Notes: generated by a model not told the origin, from the letters alone. Shown: positions 5,481 to 10,969, counted from the first letter of the stretch. The stretch: DNA of 11,010 bases from an uncultured Demequina sp. (GCA_937925595.1 CALALQ010000059.1:1-11010); one strand, 5' to 3'. Translations and numbers: made by a program.

Positions 5481-5827
5481 CCGAGCAGGCGTGCGCGCAG
5501 TGCGGCGAGGTTCCGCTCGTCTTCGCGCAGGCGACGGCGACGGTCGGCGATCGCGTCCAGTTCCTCGTCGATGGCATCCTCGACGAGGGTCGCCCATGCC
5601 GCGAACGGGTCAGCGTTGAATGCTTCGACGGCGGCTGACACCTCGGCGGGAACCTGCGGGGCGTCGTGGACCTCGGAGTGGAGGCACATCTTCACCCCGC
5701 CGACGGTGACGTGGACGAACGTGATGTAGGTGTCCCCGCGGGGGTCCATGCTCACACGTGCCGGGCTGGGCTCAGGGTTGCCGGACAGCCGGCGGAGCTG
5801 GTCGAAGTTCAGGATGGTAAGTGGCAC
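5465..5827 (-). CDS. FN-D-W family protein, copy 2 (divergent)
   Basis: Predicted 120 residues from a GTG at 5827, chosen because it gives the family's usual length and begins close to the family's N-terminal region; a TTG at 5860 would add 11 residues and neither start has a strong ribosome binding site. The N-terminal box is degenerate (Ile-Leu-Asn-Phe-Asp-Gln-Leu, 5-11). The middle has beta-like Asp-Thr-Tyr-Ile-Thr-Phe-Val-His-Val-Thr-Val (32-42). The conserved motif Ala-Val-Glu-Ala-Phe-Asn-Ala-Asp-Pro-Phe-Ala-Ala-Trp is at 66-78, followed by a strongly charged Arg/Glu/Asp helix (84-113) likely to form a coiled coil. It lies 99 bases downstream of the Mrr-like gene in the same direction. 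Function unknown. It is the most divergent member in its N-terminal part. Confidence 0.78.
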   Translation of the reverse strand: MPLTILNFDQLRRLSGNPEPSPARVSMDPRGDTYITFVHVTVGGVKMCLHSEVHDAPQVPAEVSAAVEAFNADPFAAWATLVEDAIDEELDAIADRRRRLREDERNLAALRARLLGDPEV

Positions 5828-5926
5828 GGGGAGGGGCTTTCGGTCGCGCGAATGGGACAAGTCGCCTATGCGCTGACACCTTGCTCCGACGCGTTCTGAC
5901 GCGGTTCTCGGGCGTGTCGGAGGCTG

Positions 5927-6835
5927 TCAGAGGCCGGTGGTCATGTACCTGGTGGCGAGGTCGCCGACCGGTTCGAGTGTGCCCTGGATGGCGTCGTACC
6001 GGAACAGGCCCATGCCGACCTGGGAGGCGAACGCGACAGAGCCGGCGGTGTAGGTGCCGGACGTGAAGAACAGCGGCTTCCGGCCGTCGGCGTACGCGAC
6101 GCCCCCGAGCGCGCGGACAGCCTCGACGTCGACGGACCCGGTGTAGTTCTTCACCTGGGCGATGTAGTGGTGGGAGGTGACATCCACTCCCCCGTCGCCG
6201 GTGAAGGTCGTGGTGGCCACGCCCTGAGCACCCAGGTAGGTCATCCACTGGGCGACGAGTTGCTCGGCACCTTCGTGGGAGACACCGAACGGCTGCGGGA
6301 GAGGGGCCGGGCCGCCCGGGGTGAACCCTTTGCCCTTCTTCCGTTTCTTCTTGGCGGGGTCGTAGGCGCGTGCTTTGTCCCGGCGTTCCTGGATGGCGGC
6401 CAGCGCGCCGTCGGCGATGGCTTCCTTGACGATGCGGCGCCGGTCTTCCAGGTCCCGGTTGGCTTCGTAGGTGAGGAACGCGCAGACTCCCCACAGGGCG
6501 ACGGAGGCGACGAACGAGATGCCGGTGAACATGTCGTACACGTCCGGGTGCTGGTAGTGCTTGCGGGCGTTCGTGGCGAGGTTCAGGAACACGAAACCCG
6601 CGATGAGTGCTGCCCAAGCCGCCCAGTACCAGATGGACTTCACCCACCGTGCCTGGGGCAGGATTGTGTTCGCCAGCGCGTGACAGTAAGGGCCGAGCTG
6701 AGGCGCCATCGCCTCCATGGTGTCCCAGATTTTCTCGTAGTCGCTGCCCCACGTCCTCCCGGCAGCGTGAGCGTCTTCGAGGATGTCGGCTGCGACGGTC
6801 GGGTATGACATGTCGGAGACTTGGGGTGTCGTCAT
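5927..6835 (-). CDS. membrane-anchored Mrr-like restriction endonuclease
   Basis: Predicted 302 residues from the ATG at 6835. Residues 1-65 are soluble and helical. Two membrane helices follow (about 67-87 and 103-122), then a charged helix (126-160) and a Lys-rich linker (162-169). The C-terminal nuclease domain (about 187-302) carries Gly-Asp-Gly-Gly-Val-Asp-Val (213-219) and Tyr-Ile-Ala-Gln-Val-Lys-Asn-Tyr (224-231). Asp218, Gln227 and Lys229 fit the D-(E/Q)xK active site of Mrr-type PD-(D/E)xK enzymes. Mrr proteins are type IV nucleases that cut modified DNA; two-helix versions recur in actinomycetes with untested targets. The catalytic residues look intact. The gene has its own candidate promoter with TATGAT ending seven bases before the ATG, so the message may be leaderless. 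A GTG at 6898 would extend it through an inverted repeat and was not used. Neighbours are lsr2 (divergent) and FN-D-W family genes. Confidence 0.85.
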   Translation of the reverse strand: MTTPQVSDMSYPTVAADILEDAHAAGRTWGSDYEKIWDTMEAMAPQLGPYCHALANTILPQARWVKSIWYWAAWAALIAGFVFLNLATNARKHYQHPDVYDMFTGISFVASVALWGVCAFLTYEANRDLEDRRRIVKEAIADGALAAIQERRDKARAYDPAKKKRKKGKGFTPGGPAPLPQPFGVSHEGAEQLVAQWMTYLGAQGVATTTFTGDGGVDVTSHHYIAQVKNYTGSVDVEAVRALGGVAYADGRKPLFFTSGTYTAGSVAFASQVGMGLFRYDAIQGTLEPVGDLATRYMTTGL

Positions 6836-6841
6836 TCCCGC

Positions 6842-6847
6842 ATCATA
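6842..6847 (-). promoter_or_regulatory. -10 element of Mrr-like gene, leaderless start
   Basis: TATGAT on the minus strand is a near-consensus -10 hexamer. Six bases separate it from the ATG at 6835, so transcription would begin at or next to the start codon, a common arrangement in actinomycetes. The -35 region (TTCCGC at about 6871-6866, 18-base spacer) is weak. Confidence 0.5.
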
Positions 6848-6885
6848 TGGGCGATCCCCGACGTTGCGGAATGACGACTTTCCGG

Positions 6886-6903
6886 GGCGGGATATCACCC
6901 GCC
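6886..6903. repeat. inverted repeat between divergent Mrr-like gene and lsr2
   Basis: GGCGGG and CCCGCC flank a six-base loop ATATCA. It lies in the 178-base region between two divergent genes, upstream of both candidate promoters, so an operator is more likely than a terminator. The rest of this spacer is relatively AT-rich for the window and holds the lsr2 promoter candidate. Confidence 0.4.
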
Positions 6904-6918
6904 AGATGCGGCGGTGTC

Positions 6919-6947
6919 TTGAGTGCCTGATGCTGTTGGACTAATGT
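6919..6947 (+). promoter_or_regulatory. candidate sigma-70-type promoter of lsr2
   Basis: TTGAGT (6919-6924) and TAATGT (6942-6947) are separated by 17 bases and would give a leader of about 60 bases. An alternative is a leaderless start from TACGGT at 7002-7007, six bases before the ATG. The weak ribosome binding site (GAAAGG, 12 bases from the ATG) leaves both open. Confidence 0.45.
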
Positions 6948-7013
6948 CGCGGACCTGAGTGCGCCGCGTTTTGCGGCTGTGCGAAATGACACGGTGAAAG
7001 GTACGGTAGCCGA

Positions 7014-7400
7014 ATGGCTCAAAGAATTGTGCACCAGCTCGTGGACGACATTGACGGGACGGTGCTGGAAATCGGCACCGGTGAGACGGTGACGTTCTCG
7101 CTGGACGGCAAGACGTACGAAATCGACCTGACGGAAGCGAATGCCGCGAAGATGCGGGAAGCGTTCGCACCGTACATCAAGGCGGGGCGCACAGTGTCCG
7201 TGGACAAGCCCCGGCGGGGTGGGAACCGGTCCAAGAAGTCGCCTGCGCAGGCGACGCGCGACGGAGGCACGAAGCGTAAGCGCACCCGGAACCCGGAGAC
7301 CGACGCCATCCGGACGTGGGCGAAAGACAACGGCTACGAGGTCAATGACCGTGGCCGTGTTCCTCAGGCGATCGTGGACGCGTACAACGCCGCGCAGTAG
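7014..7400 (+). CDS. lsr2: Lsr2-like nucleoid-associated protein
   Basis: Predicted 128 residues, slightly longer than the roughly 112 of mycobacterial Lsr2. The N-terminal dimerisation domain (1-60) is clear: Met-Ala-Gln-Arg-Ile-Val-His-Gln-Leu-Val-Asp-Asp-Ile-Asp-Gly, then Thr-Val-Thr-Phe-Ser-Leu-Asp-Gly-Lys-Thr-Tyr-Glu-Ile-Asp-Leu-Thr. A basic linker (66-92, many Lys and Arg) is longer than usual and explains the extra length. The C-terminal DNA-binding domain (94-126) has the Arg-Gly-Arg minor-groove hook at 113-115 followed by Val-Pro-x2-Ile-Val-Asp-Ala-Tyr. Lsr2 bridges AT-rich DNA and silences foreign genes in actinomycetes; mobile elements often carry their own copy. It is one of only two plus-strand genes here. 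It is divergent from the Mrr-like gene, and its TAG is immediately followed by the stop of the opposing gene at 7401. Confidence 0.94.
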   Translation: MAQRIVHQLVDDIDGTVLEIGTGETVTFSLDGKTYEIDLTEANAAKMREAFAPYIKAGRTVSVDKPRRGGNRSKKSPAQATRDGGTKRKRTRNPETDAIRTWAKDNGYEVNDRGRVPQAIVDAYNAAQ

Positions 7401-7658
7401 TTACGCGGCGGCGGGCGTCATTCCCGCGGCGGGCGCCTCGGCCTGAGCGGTCGCCTTCGCCTTGTCGAGCTTGTCGGCCTCGTGGAGAAAGAACAGGAAT
7501 CCGGCACCGAACATGAGCGACATGGTGAGCATGGCGACCATGAAGAACGGGCGGCCGGCAATGTATTCGATGAACGCCGCAACGGTGAAAAACAGCGGGA
7601 CGACCATGCCGACGAAGCAGACAGCGGCGCTGCGGTGGAGACGTGCGATGCGGGTCAT
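7401..7658 (-). CDS. small two-helix membrane protein
   Basis: Predicted 85 residues from the ATG at 7658, which has AAAGGA six bases upstream; an in-frame GTG at 7730 would read back through the shared leader motif. Two hydrophobic helices (about 10-32 and 38-58) are joined by Ala-Gly-Arg-Pro. A cytoplasmic, Lys- and Ala-rich tail (61-85) follows. A basic N-terminus (Arg3, Arg6, Arg9) suggests N-in topology. I recognise no family. A small holin-like or accessory membrane role would fit the size, but nothing shows this. It is probably transcribed alone from the leader with the shared 10-mers, and it converges on lsr2 with no bases between the two stop codons. Confidence 0.75.
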   Translation of the reverse strand: MTRIARLHRSAAVCFVGMVVPLFFTVAAFIEYIAGRPFFMVAMLTMSLMFGAGFLFFLHEADKLDKAKATAQAEAPAAGMTPAAA

Positions 7659-7661
7659 GAT

Positions 7662-7697
7662 GGTCCTTTCGTGAATGCCGTTTCCCGGCTCAGGACC
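7662..7697 (-). promoter_or_regulatory. leader hairpin that could mask a ribosome binding site
   Basis: In the minus-strand message GGTCCT (7697-7692) can pair with AGGACC (7667-7662), which overlaps the AAAGGA ribosome binding site of the two-helix membrane protein. Within the 24-base loop GCCG-GGAAA-CGGC can form a second stem. A structured, possibly regulated leader is inferred. Confidence 0.35.
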
Positions 7698-7699
7698 TA

Positions 7700-7729
7700 C
7701 ATGCGCAGTCGTCGCACTTTTCTGGGTCA
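7700..7729 (-). promoter_or_regulatory. shared leader motif, site B
   Basis: TGACCCAGAA, ten bases, then ACTGCGCATG on the minus strand, with spacing identical to site A at 5451-5480. The TGA at its left end is the stop codon of FN-D-W copy 3. It ends 41 bases before the ATG of the two-helix membrane protein. A preceding GCACGCCTGCT is also shared with site A, so homology runs from the end of the family gene into the leader. Confidence 0.5.
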
Positions 7730-8086
7730 CTCCACCAGCAGGCGTGCCTTTTCGCGCAGCGTCGCCGCTTTCGCTTCCAGGGCTTCGGCGTCGGTGAGCA
7801 GCTCCTCGGCGTGGGCTTTGGCGAGCGCGGACCAGGCGGCGCGGGCGTCAACGTTGAACTCGGCAACCGCGCGCTCGAGGGGCGGCACCTGGTTCGGGCG
7901 AAACTGGTTCCAGACGACGACAGACGGTGCGGCCGGGTTGCCGTAGAAGACGGCGACGTTGATGGTCGCCGCCTGCGGGACCGTCGCCATCAGCAATGGC
8001 GGGTACTGGAACGTGTCGAAGTCGATGGTGTCGAACACGTCCGGGCGGAGGTGCTCGGCGAGTGATGCGAGTGCGGGAGCTGTCAT
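7727..8086 (-). CDS. FN-D-W family protein, copy 3
   Basis: Predicted 119 residues, last gene of the right-hand operon. The N-terminal box is Ile-Asp-Phe-Asp-Thr-Phe-Gln-Tyr-Pro-Pro-Leu (21-31). The middle (41-65) has two beta-like stretches, Thr-Ile-Asn-Val-Ala-Val-Phe-Tyr and Ser-Val-Val-Val-Trp. The motif Ala-Val-Ala-Glu-Phe-Asn-Val-Asp-Ala-Arg-Ala-Ala-Trp is at 73-85. The C-terminus (86-118) is a charged Ala/Glu/Leu/Lys helix, very likely a coiled coil. The start overlaps the end of copy 4 in ATGA, with GAAAG about nine bases upstream. Function unknown. The nucleotide sequence around its stop is homologous to the end of copy 2, which suggests these gene ends and leaders were duplicated together. 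Confidence 0.85.
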   Translation of the reverse strand: MTAPALASLAEHLRPDVFDTIDFDTFQYPPLLMATVPQAATINVAVFYGNPAAPSVVVWNQFRPNQVPPLERAVAEFNVDARAAWSALAKAHAEELLTDAEALEAKAATLREKARLLVE

Positions 8087-8469
8087 GCGGTGGCGCTTTC
8101 TGGGTGGAGCTTGGCTGTGGCGGTGCGGAACTGTTCGAGCTTGCGGACCTGCTCGATGATGAGCGCCTGCGACCACGCTTCCTGCTGGGTGGCAAGGGCT
8201 GCCCATCCGGCGCGGGGGTCCGTGTTGAACTCGTCAACGGCCGCCCAGTAGGCGAGGGCCCGCTCGCGCCCTCCGTCGCTGTCGGTGAAGCTGTCGGAGG
8301 AGATGACGTAGTCCTCTCCTTGGATGGTGCAGGTCGCTTTCAGGATGAGGGAGCGGCCGATGGGGTTCTGGGTGACGCGGAGGGCTGGGAAGTCGAAGTC
8401 GGCTCTGCTGACGACGTTCATGAAGTCGCTGAGTGAGCAGCGGAGCCCCACGAGAGGTGTGATTTTCAT
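8083..8469 (-). CDS. FN-D-W family protein, copy 4
   Basis: Predicted 128 residues, ATG with GGAGG seven bases upstream. The N-terminal box is Val-Ser-Arg-Ala-Asp-Phe-Asp-Phe-Pro-Ala-Leu (20-30). The middle contains Leu-Ile-Leu-Lys-Ala-Thr-Cys-Thr-Ile (41-49) and an acidic Ser/Asp/Gly loop (58-68). The motif Ala-Val-Asp-Glu-Phe-Asn-Thr-Asp-Pro-Arg-Ala-Gly-Trp is at 77-89, followed by a Gln/Leu-rich helix (94-118) less charged than in other copies. Function unknown. The stop overlaps the start of copy 3 in ATGA. Unlike the other joints in this operon, its upstream side shows a 72-base gap before copy 5, which breaks the chain of overlaps. Confidence 0.84.
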   Translation of the reverse strand: MKITPLVGLRCSLSDFMNVVSRADFDFPALRVTQNPIGRSLILKATCTIQGEDYVISSDSFTDSDGGRERALAYWAAVDEFNTDPRAGWAALATQQEAWSQALIIEQVRKLEQFRTATAKLHPESATA

Positions 8470-8541
8470 GCTGACGCCTCCACGGTGTCGATGCGGGTGA
8501 TGTCGCCGGCCACGCCTGGCCGACGTTGACGGTGGTGGGGT
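8470..8541 (-). other. 72-base gap with possible broken small reading frame
   Basis: This is the only sizeable gap inside the otherwise overlapping right-hand operon. An ATG at 8545 overlaps the stop of copy 5, and a TGA at 8466-8468 overlaps the start of copy 4, but the two are out of frame by one base. A single-base change would give a 26-codon frame filling the gap with an overlap at both ends. The ATG lacks a ribosome binding site. It is either an untranslated spacer or the remnant of a tiny gene. Confidence 0.25.
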
Positions 8542-8916
8542 TCATGCTTGGTCGATGACGCGGTTGAGGGCGGCGTTGGCGGTGCGGACACGGACAACGG
8601 CTTCTTCCAGTCGGTCCAGTTCCTGACGGTTCTGGGCGATGCGAGTGCGGGCAAGGTGCGCCCACCCAGCACGCGGGTCCGCGTTGAACTCTTCCACGGC
8701 CGTGCGGATCCGGTCCACGGTCTGTTCCGAGGACCACCCGTCAGCGAGGAGCTGTTCGGCGCGAGCGCCGGGGAAGGTGACCGTCCAGGCGCACGGACGG
8801 CCACGGCGCGCCTCCGTGGCGACGAGTGTCAGCGGCGGGTAGTCGAACGCGGCCGGGTCGAGGGTGTCGATAGACCCCCGGTACGGGAGTTGAGAGGTGA
8901 GGGCGGCGAGTTTCAT
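8542..8916 (-). CDS. FN-D-W family protein, copy 5
   Basis: Predicted 124 residues. The N-terminal box Leu-Asp-Pro-Ala-Ala-Phe-Asp-Tyr-Pro-Pro-Leu is at 19-29, nearly the same as in copy 6. The middle is variable (34-68), with Ala-Trp-Thr-Val-Thr-Phe-Pro-Gly. The motif Ala-Val-Glu-Glu-Phe-Asn-Ala-Asp-Pro-Arg-Ala-Gly-Trp (73-85) is closest to a family consensus. The C-terminus (90-120) is an Arg/Glu/Leu/Val helix with heptad-like spacing. The start overlaps the stop of copy 6 in ATGA; the ribosome binding site is weak (GGAAG, about 15 bases away), so coupling probably drives translation. Function unknown. Copies 5 and 6 are the best-matched neighbouring pair and probably the youngest duplication. 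Confidence 0.86.
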   Translation of the reverse strand: MKLAALTSQLPYRGSIDTLDPAAFDYPPLTLVATEARRGRPCAWTVTFPGARAEQLLADGWSSEQTVDRIRTAVEEFNADPRAGWAHLARTRIAQNRQELDRLEEAVVRVRTANAALNRVIDQA

Positions 8917-9281
8917 GCTGCGTTCGCGATCGCTTCCAGGTTGGCGATGGCAGCCTGCTGCCGCGCGGCAGAGTCCAGGAAGACAGCGAGCTTCGGGGCA
9001 CGGTGCGCGGCACGGGCGCGGGCGATGAAGGCCCACCCGGCGCGAGGGTCGCGGTTGAACTCGTCCACGGCGACCTTGAACTCGTCCGCCATCTCCCGGT
9101 TCCCCCAGTTGTGGGCAGCGGTGTGGCGGATGCTGCCGCGCTGGTACTCGGCGTACGCGCCGATGGTGTCGGGCTGAGTGTGCTCACGGTACGTGAGGGC
9201 CGGGTAGTCGAAAGCGGCCGGGTCGATGCGGTCGATTTCGAGGTTGTCGACGTAGGAGCGGGTGAGCGGCTCGAGGGTCAT
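8913..9281 (-). CDS. FN-D-W family protein, copy 6
   Basis: Predicted 122 residues, ATG with GAAGGA upstream. The N-terminal box Ile-Asp-Pro-Ala-Ala-Phe-Asp-Tyr-Pro-Ala-Leu is at 19-29. The middle (33-66) is polar and His/Gln/Asn-rich, unlike the beta-like middle of other copies. The motif Ala-Val-Asp-Glu-Phe-Asn-Arg-Asp-Pro-Arg-Ala-Gly-Trp is at 71-83, and the C-terminus (84-120) is an Ala-rich helix. Overlaps in ATGA join it to the peptidase-like gene upstream and to copy 5 downstream. Function unknown. The sharp contrast between near-identical ends and an unrelated middle, compared with copy 5, suggests the middle is the part that varies for specificity. Confidence 0.86.
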   Translation of the reverse strand: MTLEPLTRSYVDNLEIDRIDPAAFDYPALTYREHTQPDTIGAYAEYQRGSIRHTAAHNWGNREMADEFKVAVDEFNRDPRAGWAFIARARAAHRAPKLAVFLDSAARQQAAIANLEAIANAA

Positions 9282-9694
9282 GCGGGCATTCCTTCGGTCG
9301 GGACCATCTTCTGGAATTGGACGACTTCGAGCGGGTAGGTCGGGGCCTCCGGCTCCCAGTCGAAGATGAGCGGGCATTCGATGAGGTACGGGTCGGTCGG
9401 CGGGGCGGGGTGCCCCGCGTTGTGGAACTGGCGGGCGGTCCAGTCCACTGCCCGGAGGGCGCCCGTGTCCGGGTCGGTGATGACGGTGAACCAGTGCTGG
9501 CCTTCGTCGATGGATTCGGCGCGGACGAGGAACCCGTCGACGCCGTGCTGGCGGGCGTGGGTCAGGAATCGGGCGCTCATCACGTCGCAGTCCGGGGACT
9601 CCCAGCCCTCCTCGTCCGGGTACTCGAACGCCCACCCGGCCGCGTCACGGTCGGTGCTGACGAACAGGTGACAGAGCAGGTCGAGGGCTGTCAT
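9278..9694 (-). CDS. candidate papain/transglutaminase-fold cysteine enzyme
   Basis: Predicted 138 residues from the ATG at 9694, which overlaps the stop of copy 7 in ATGA. Cys36 opens a predicted helix (Asp-Cys-Asp-Val-Met-Ser-Ala-Arg-Phe-Leu). His67 lies in Gln-His-Trp-Phe-Thr-Val-Ile and Asp84 in Ala-Val-Asp-Trp-Thr-Ala-Arg-Gln-Phe. This Cys-helix, His-strand, Asp-strand order and the H-W-x-V and D-(W/L)-T-x-x-Q-F phrases match papain-like/transglutaminase-fold peptidases and related toxin or amidase domains in actinomycetes. The protein is small, and its N-terminus (1-34) and Pro-rich tail (92-137) match nothing I know. There is no signal peptide, so it should act inside the cell unless exported otherwise. 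It sits between two FN-D-W genes, which may be its partners or substrates. A non-catalytic homologue is possible. Confidence 0.75.
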   Translation of the reverse strand: MTALDLLCHLFVSTDRDAAGWAFEYPDEEGWESPDCDVMSARFLTHARQHGVDGFLVRAESIDEGQHWFTVITDPDTGALRAVDWTARQFHNAGHPAPPTDPYLIECPLIFDWEPEAPTYPLEVVQFQKMVPTEGMPA

Positions 9695-10083
9695 AACGCC
9701 GCATTCGTGATGAAGCTGTTGGCGAGGGATTCGAGACGGTCGGCCTCGGCACGGAGGCGAGTGACCTCTTCCTCGAGGGTGGCGATGTCGGTGCGGTGCT
9801 CCGCGGCGCGGTAGCGGGTGAGGTGCGCCCAGCCGGCGCGGGTGTCCCGGTTGAACTCGGCGACGGCGTCCGCCCACGGGGACGGGTCTACGGTGGTGCC
9901 GCCGACAGCGATGAAGAGCGGCTTTCCCTCGTAGGCGATGCTGGCACGGACGCCGTGGCCGGGCTGCTCCTCGTGCGGGGTGATGTTGCACTCCAGCTTG
10001 GGGTAGCCGAGGGCGACAACGTCGAGGTTGTCGAAGACGCAGGTGCGGAGGCGTCGTGCGATGAGGTCGAGGTCGCCGGTCAT
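9691..10083 (-). CDS. FN-D-W family protein, copy 7
   Basis: Predicted 130 residues, ATG with AAGGGA at good spacing. The N-terminal box is partly eroded (Leu-Asp-Val-Val-Ala-Leu-Gly-Tyr-Pro-Lys-Leu, 20-30). The middle carries Gly-Val-Arg-Ala-Ser-Ile-Ala-Tyr and Pro-Leu-Phe-Ile-Ala-Val (44-60), which read as strands. The motif Ala-Val-Ala-Glu-Phe-Asn-Arg-Asp-Thr-Arg-Ala-Gly-Trp is at 73-85. Residues 92-122 form a textbook coiled coil (Ile-Ala-Thr-Leu-Glu-Glu-Glu-Val-Thr-Arg-Leu-Arg-Ala-Glu-Ala-Asp-Arg-Leu). It overlaps the exported-protein gene upstream and the peptidase-like gene downstream in ATGA. Function unknown. Confidence 0.86.
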   Translation of the reverse strand: MTGDLDLIARRLRTCVFDNLDVVALGYPKLECNITPHEEQPGHGVRASIAYEGKPLFIAVGGTTVDPSPWADAVAEFNRDTRAGWAHLTRYRAAEHRTDIATLEEEVTRLRAEADRLESLANSFITNAAL

Positions 10084-10556
10084 GCTGCGATTCCCTTCGG
10101 GGCGGCGGGGACGTGGAACTCGTAGGTCACGTCGGTGCGGTGCGTGAACGGGCTGATGTTGTGGAGGGTGCAGTTCTCGACGATGACCTTCACGAACGGG
10201 CGGGTGATGGTCGCGTCGTCGTGGACGACGACGTTGCGGGTGTCGGCGGCGCCGGGGACGGTGCCGTCTTCGGCTTGGACGGTGAACAGGACCGTGTCAC
10301 CGTCACCGGGGACGAGGTACTCCCCCGTCGCGGCCTCGGCCAGGTACATGGCGTTCACGTCGGCCTGGCAGACAGCACCGGCGAGCGGGTCGGAAGCGTC
10401 AGCGAACGTGGTCGCGGACCCGAAGATGAGTGCGGCAGTCGCGACGGTGGGGATGATGGTCCGGGCGCGGAACCCGGGGACGCCGGGTTTGATGGTCGCG
10501 ATCGCGTAGCCGACGATGATGGCCGCTGAGGCGGCGGTGAGTCCGAAGAACAGCAT
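10080..10556 (-). CDS. membrane-anchored protein with exported beta-rich domain
   Basis: Predicted 158 residues from the ATG at 10556, with GGAGAA about ten bases upstream. Two hydrophobic helices (about 3-22 and 33-51) flank a short Lys/Arg loop (23-32). A domain of about 100 residues follows, rich in Val, Thr and Asp with alternating strand-like segments (88-96, 107-116, 119-128, 141-149). Cys63 and Cys129 could form a disulfide if the domain is outside the cell. I recognise no family. The gene starts two bases after the stop of the Cys/His-rich gene and overlaps copy 7 in ATGA, so it belongs to the same operon. The topology, with both ends outside, is inferred from the charge pattern of the loop. 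Confidence 0.78.
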   Translation of the reverse strand: MLFFGLTAASAAIIVGYAIATIKPGVPGFRARTIIPTVATAALIFGSATTFADASDPLAGAVCQADVNAMYLAEAATGEYLVPGDGDTVLFTVQAEDGTVPGAADTRNVVVHDDATITRPFVKVIVENCTLHNISPFTHRTDVTYEFHVPAAPKGIAA

Positions 10557-10558
10557 GG

Positions 10559-10969
10559 TCAGACTTCTCCGTTGCAGTAGTGAGGCATGCGGACGGGGAA
10601 GGCCATGTCGCCGGTGAGCTCGGTCCAGTGGTGGGGGCTGTGCCCGAAGCCGCGGTCGCACGGCTCGTGAACCCACTCGTCGGGGTCCTCGCCAGCGGCA
10701 ACGTCGATGACCTTGGCGAGGTCGATGTTGCGGACCTTCAGCCACGGCTCCTTGTCGGACGCGGCCGCCAGGATGGGGAGCGTGTCCAGCAGGCGCCGGA
10801 CGTGGTCGAGGGTGACCTTCGCGTCGGGGGCGGCGCGGGTGCGCTGCGCGAGCGCGTCGAGTACCCGGTCGACGATGGACCCGAGGTCGTCTCGGGTGAG
10901 CGGGTCGGCGTGCCCTTCCCAGGCGTCGTCGATGAGAGCGGCGATGGCGGTGTCTCGGGCGGTGGTCAT
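10559..10969 (-). CDS. Cys/His-rich small protein, first gene of right-hand operon
   Basis: Predicted 136 residues, ATG with GGAAGG five bases upstream. Residues 1-75 are helical and acidic without a known motif. The C-terminal third carries Cys104, His110, His113, His114, His130 and Cys132 in Glu-Pro-Cys-Asp-Arg-Gly-Phe-Gly-His-Ser-Pro-His-His-Trp and Pro-His-Tyr-Cys-Asn-Gly. This could bind a metal ion and resembles short C/H-rich tails seen in many actinophage and actinomycete accessory proteins. I do not recognise the family. It leads the operon that encodes the exported protein, the peptidase-like protein and five FN-D-W copies. The shared ACTGCGCATG motif ends 31 bases before its start at the window edge, so transcription probably begins there. 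Confidence 0.8.
   Translation of the reverse strand: MTTARDTAIAALIDDAWEGHADPLTRDDLGSIVDRVLDALAQRTRAAPDAKVTLDHVRRLLDTLPILAAASDKEPWLKVRNIDLAKVIDVAAGEDPDEWVHEPCDRGFGHSPHHWTELTGDMAFPVRMPHYCNGEV

Noticed and set aside
5772..6752. Minus-strand open frame of 326 codons
   Set aside because: Arg/Pro/His-rich shadow of the Mrr-like gene in another frame; the Mrr frame has membrane helices and an active site.
6836..6898. GTG extension of the Mrr-like protein
   Set aside because: It starts inside an inverted repeat and upstream of a near-consensus -10 element; the added residues match nothing in the family.
8170..9870. CRISPR-like array suggested by the regularly recurring GTTGAACTC blocks
   Set aside because: Spacing is about 370-800 bases, the blocks are inside coding frames and encode the conserved FN-D motif; there are no short uniform spacers.
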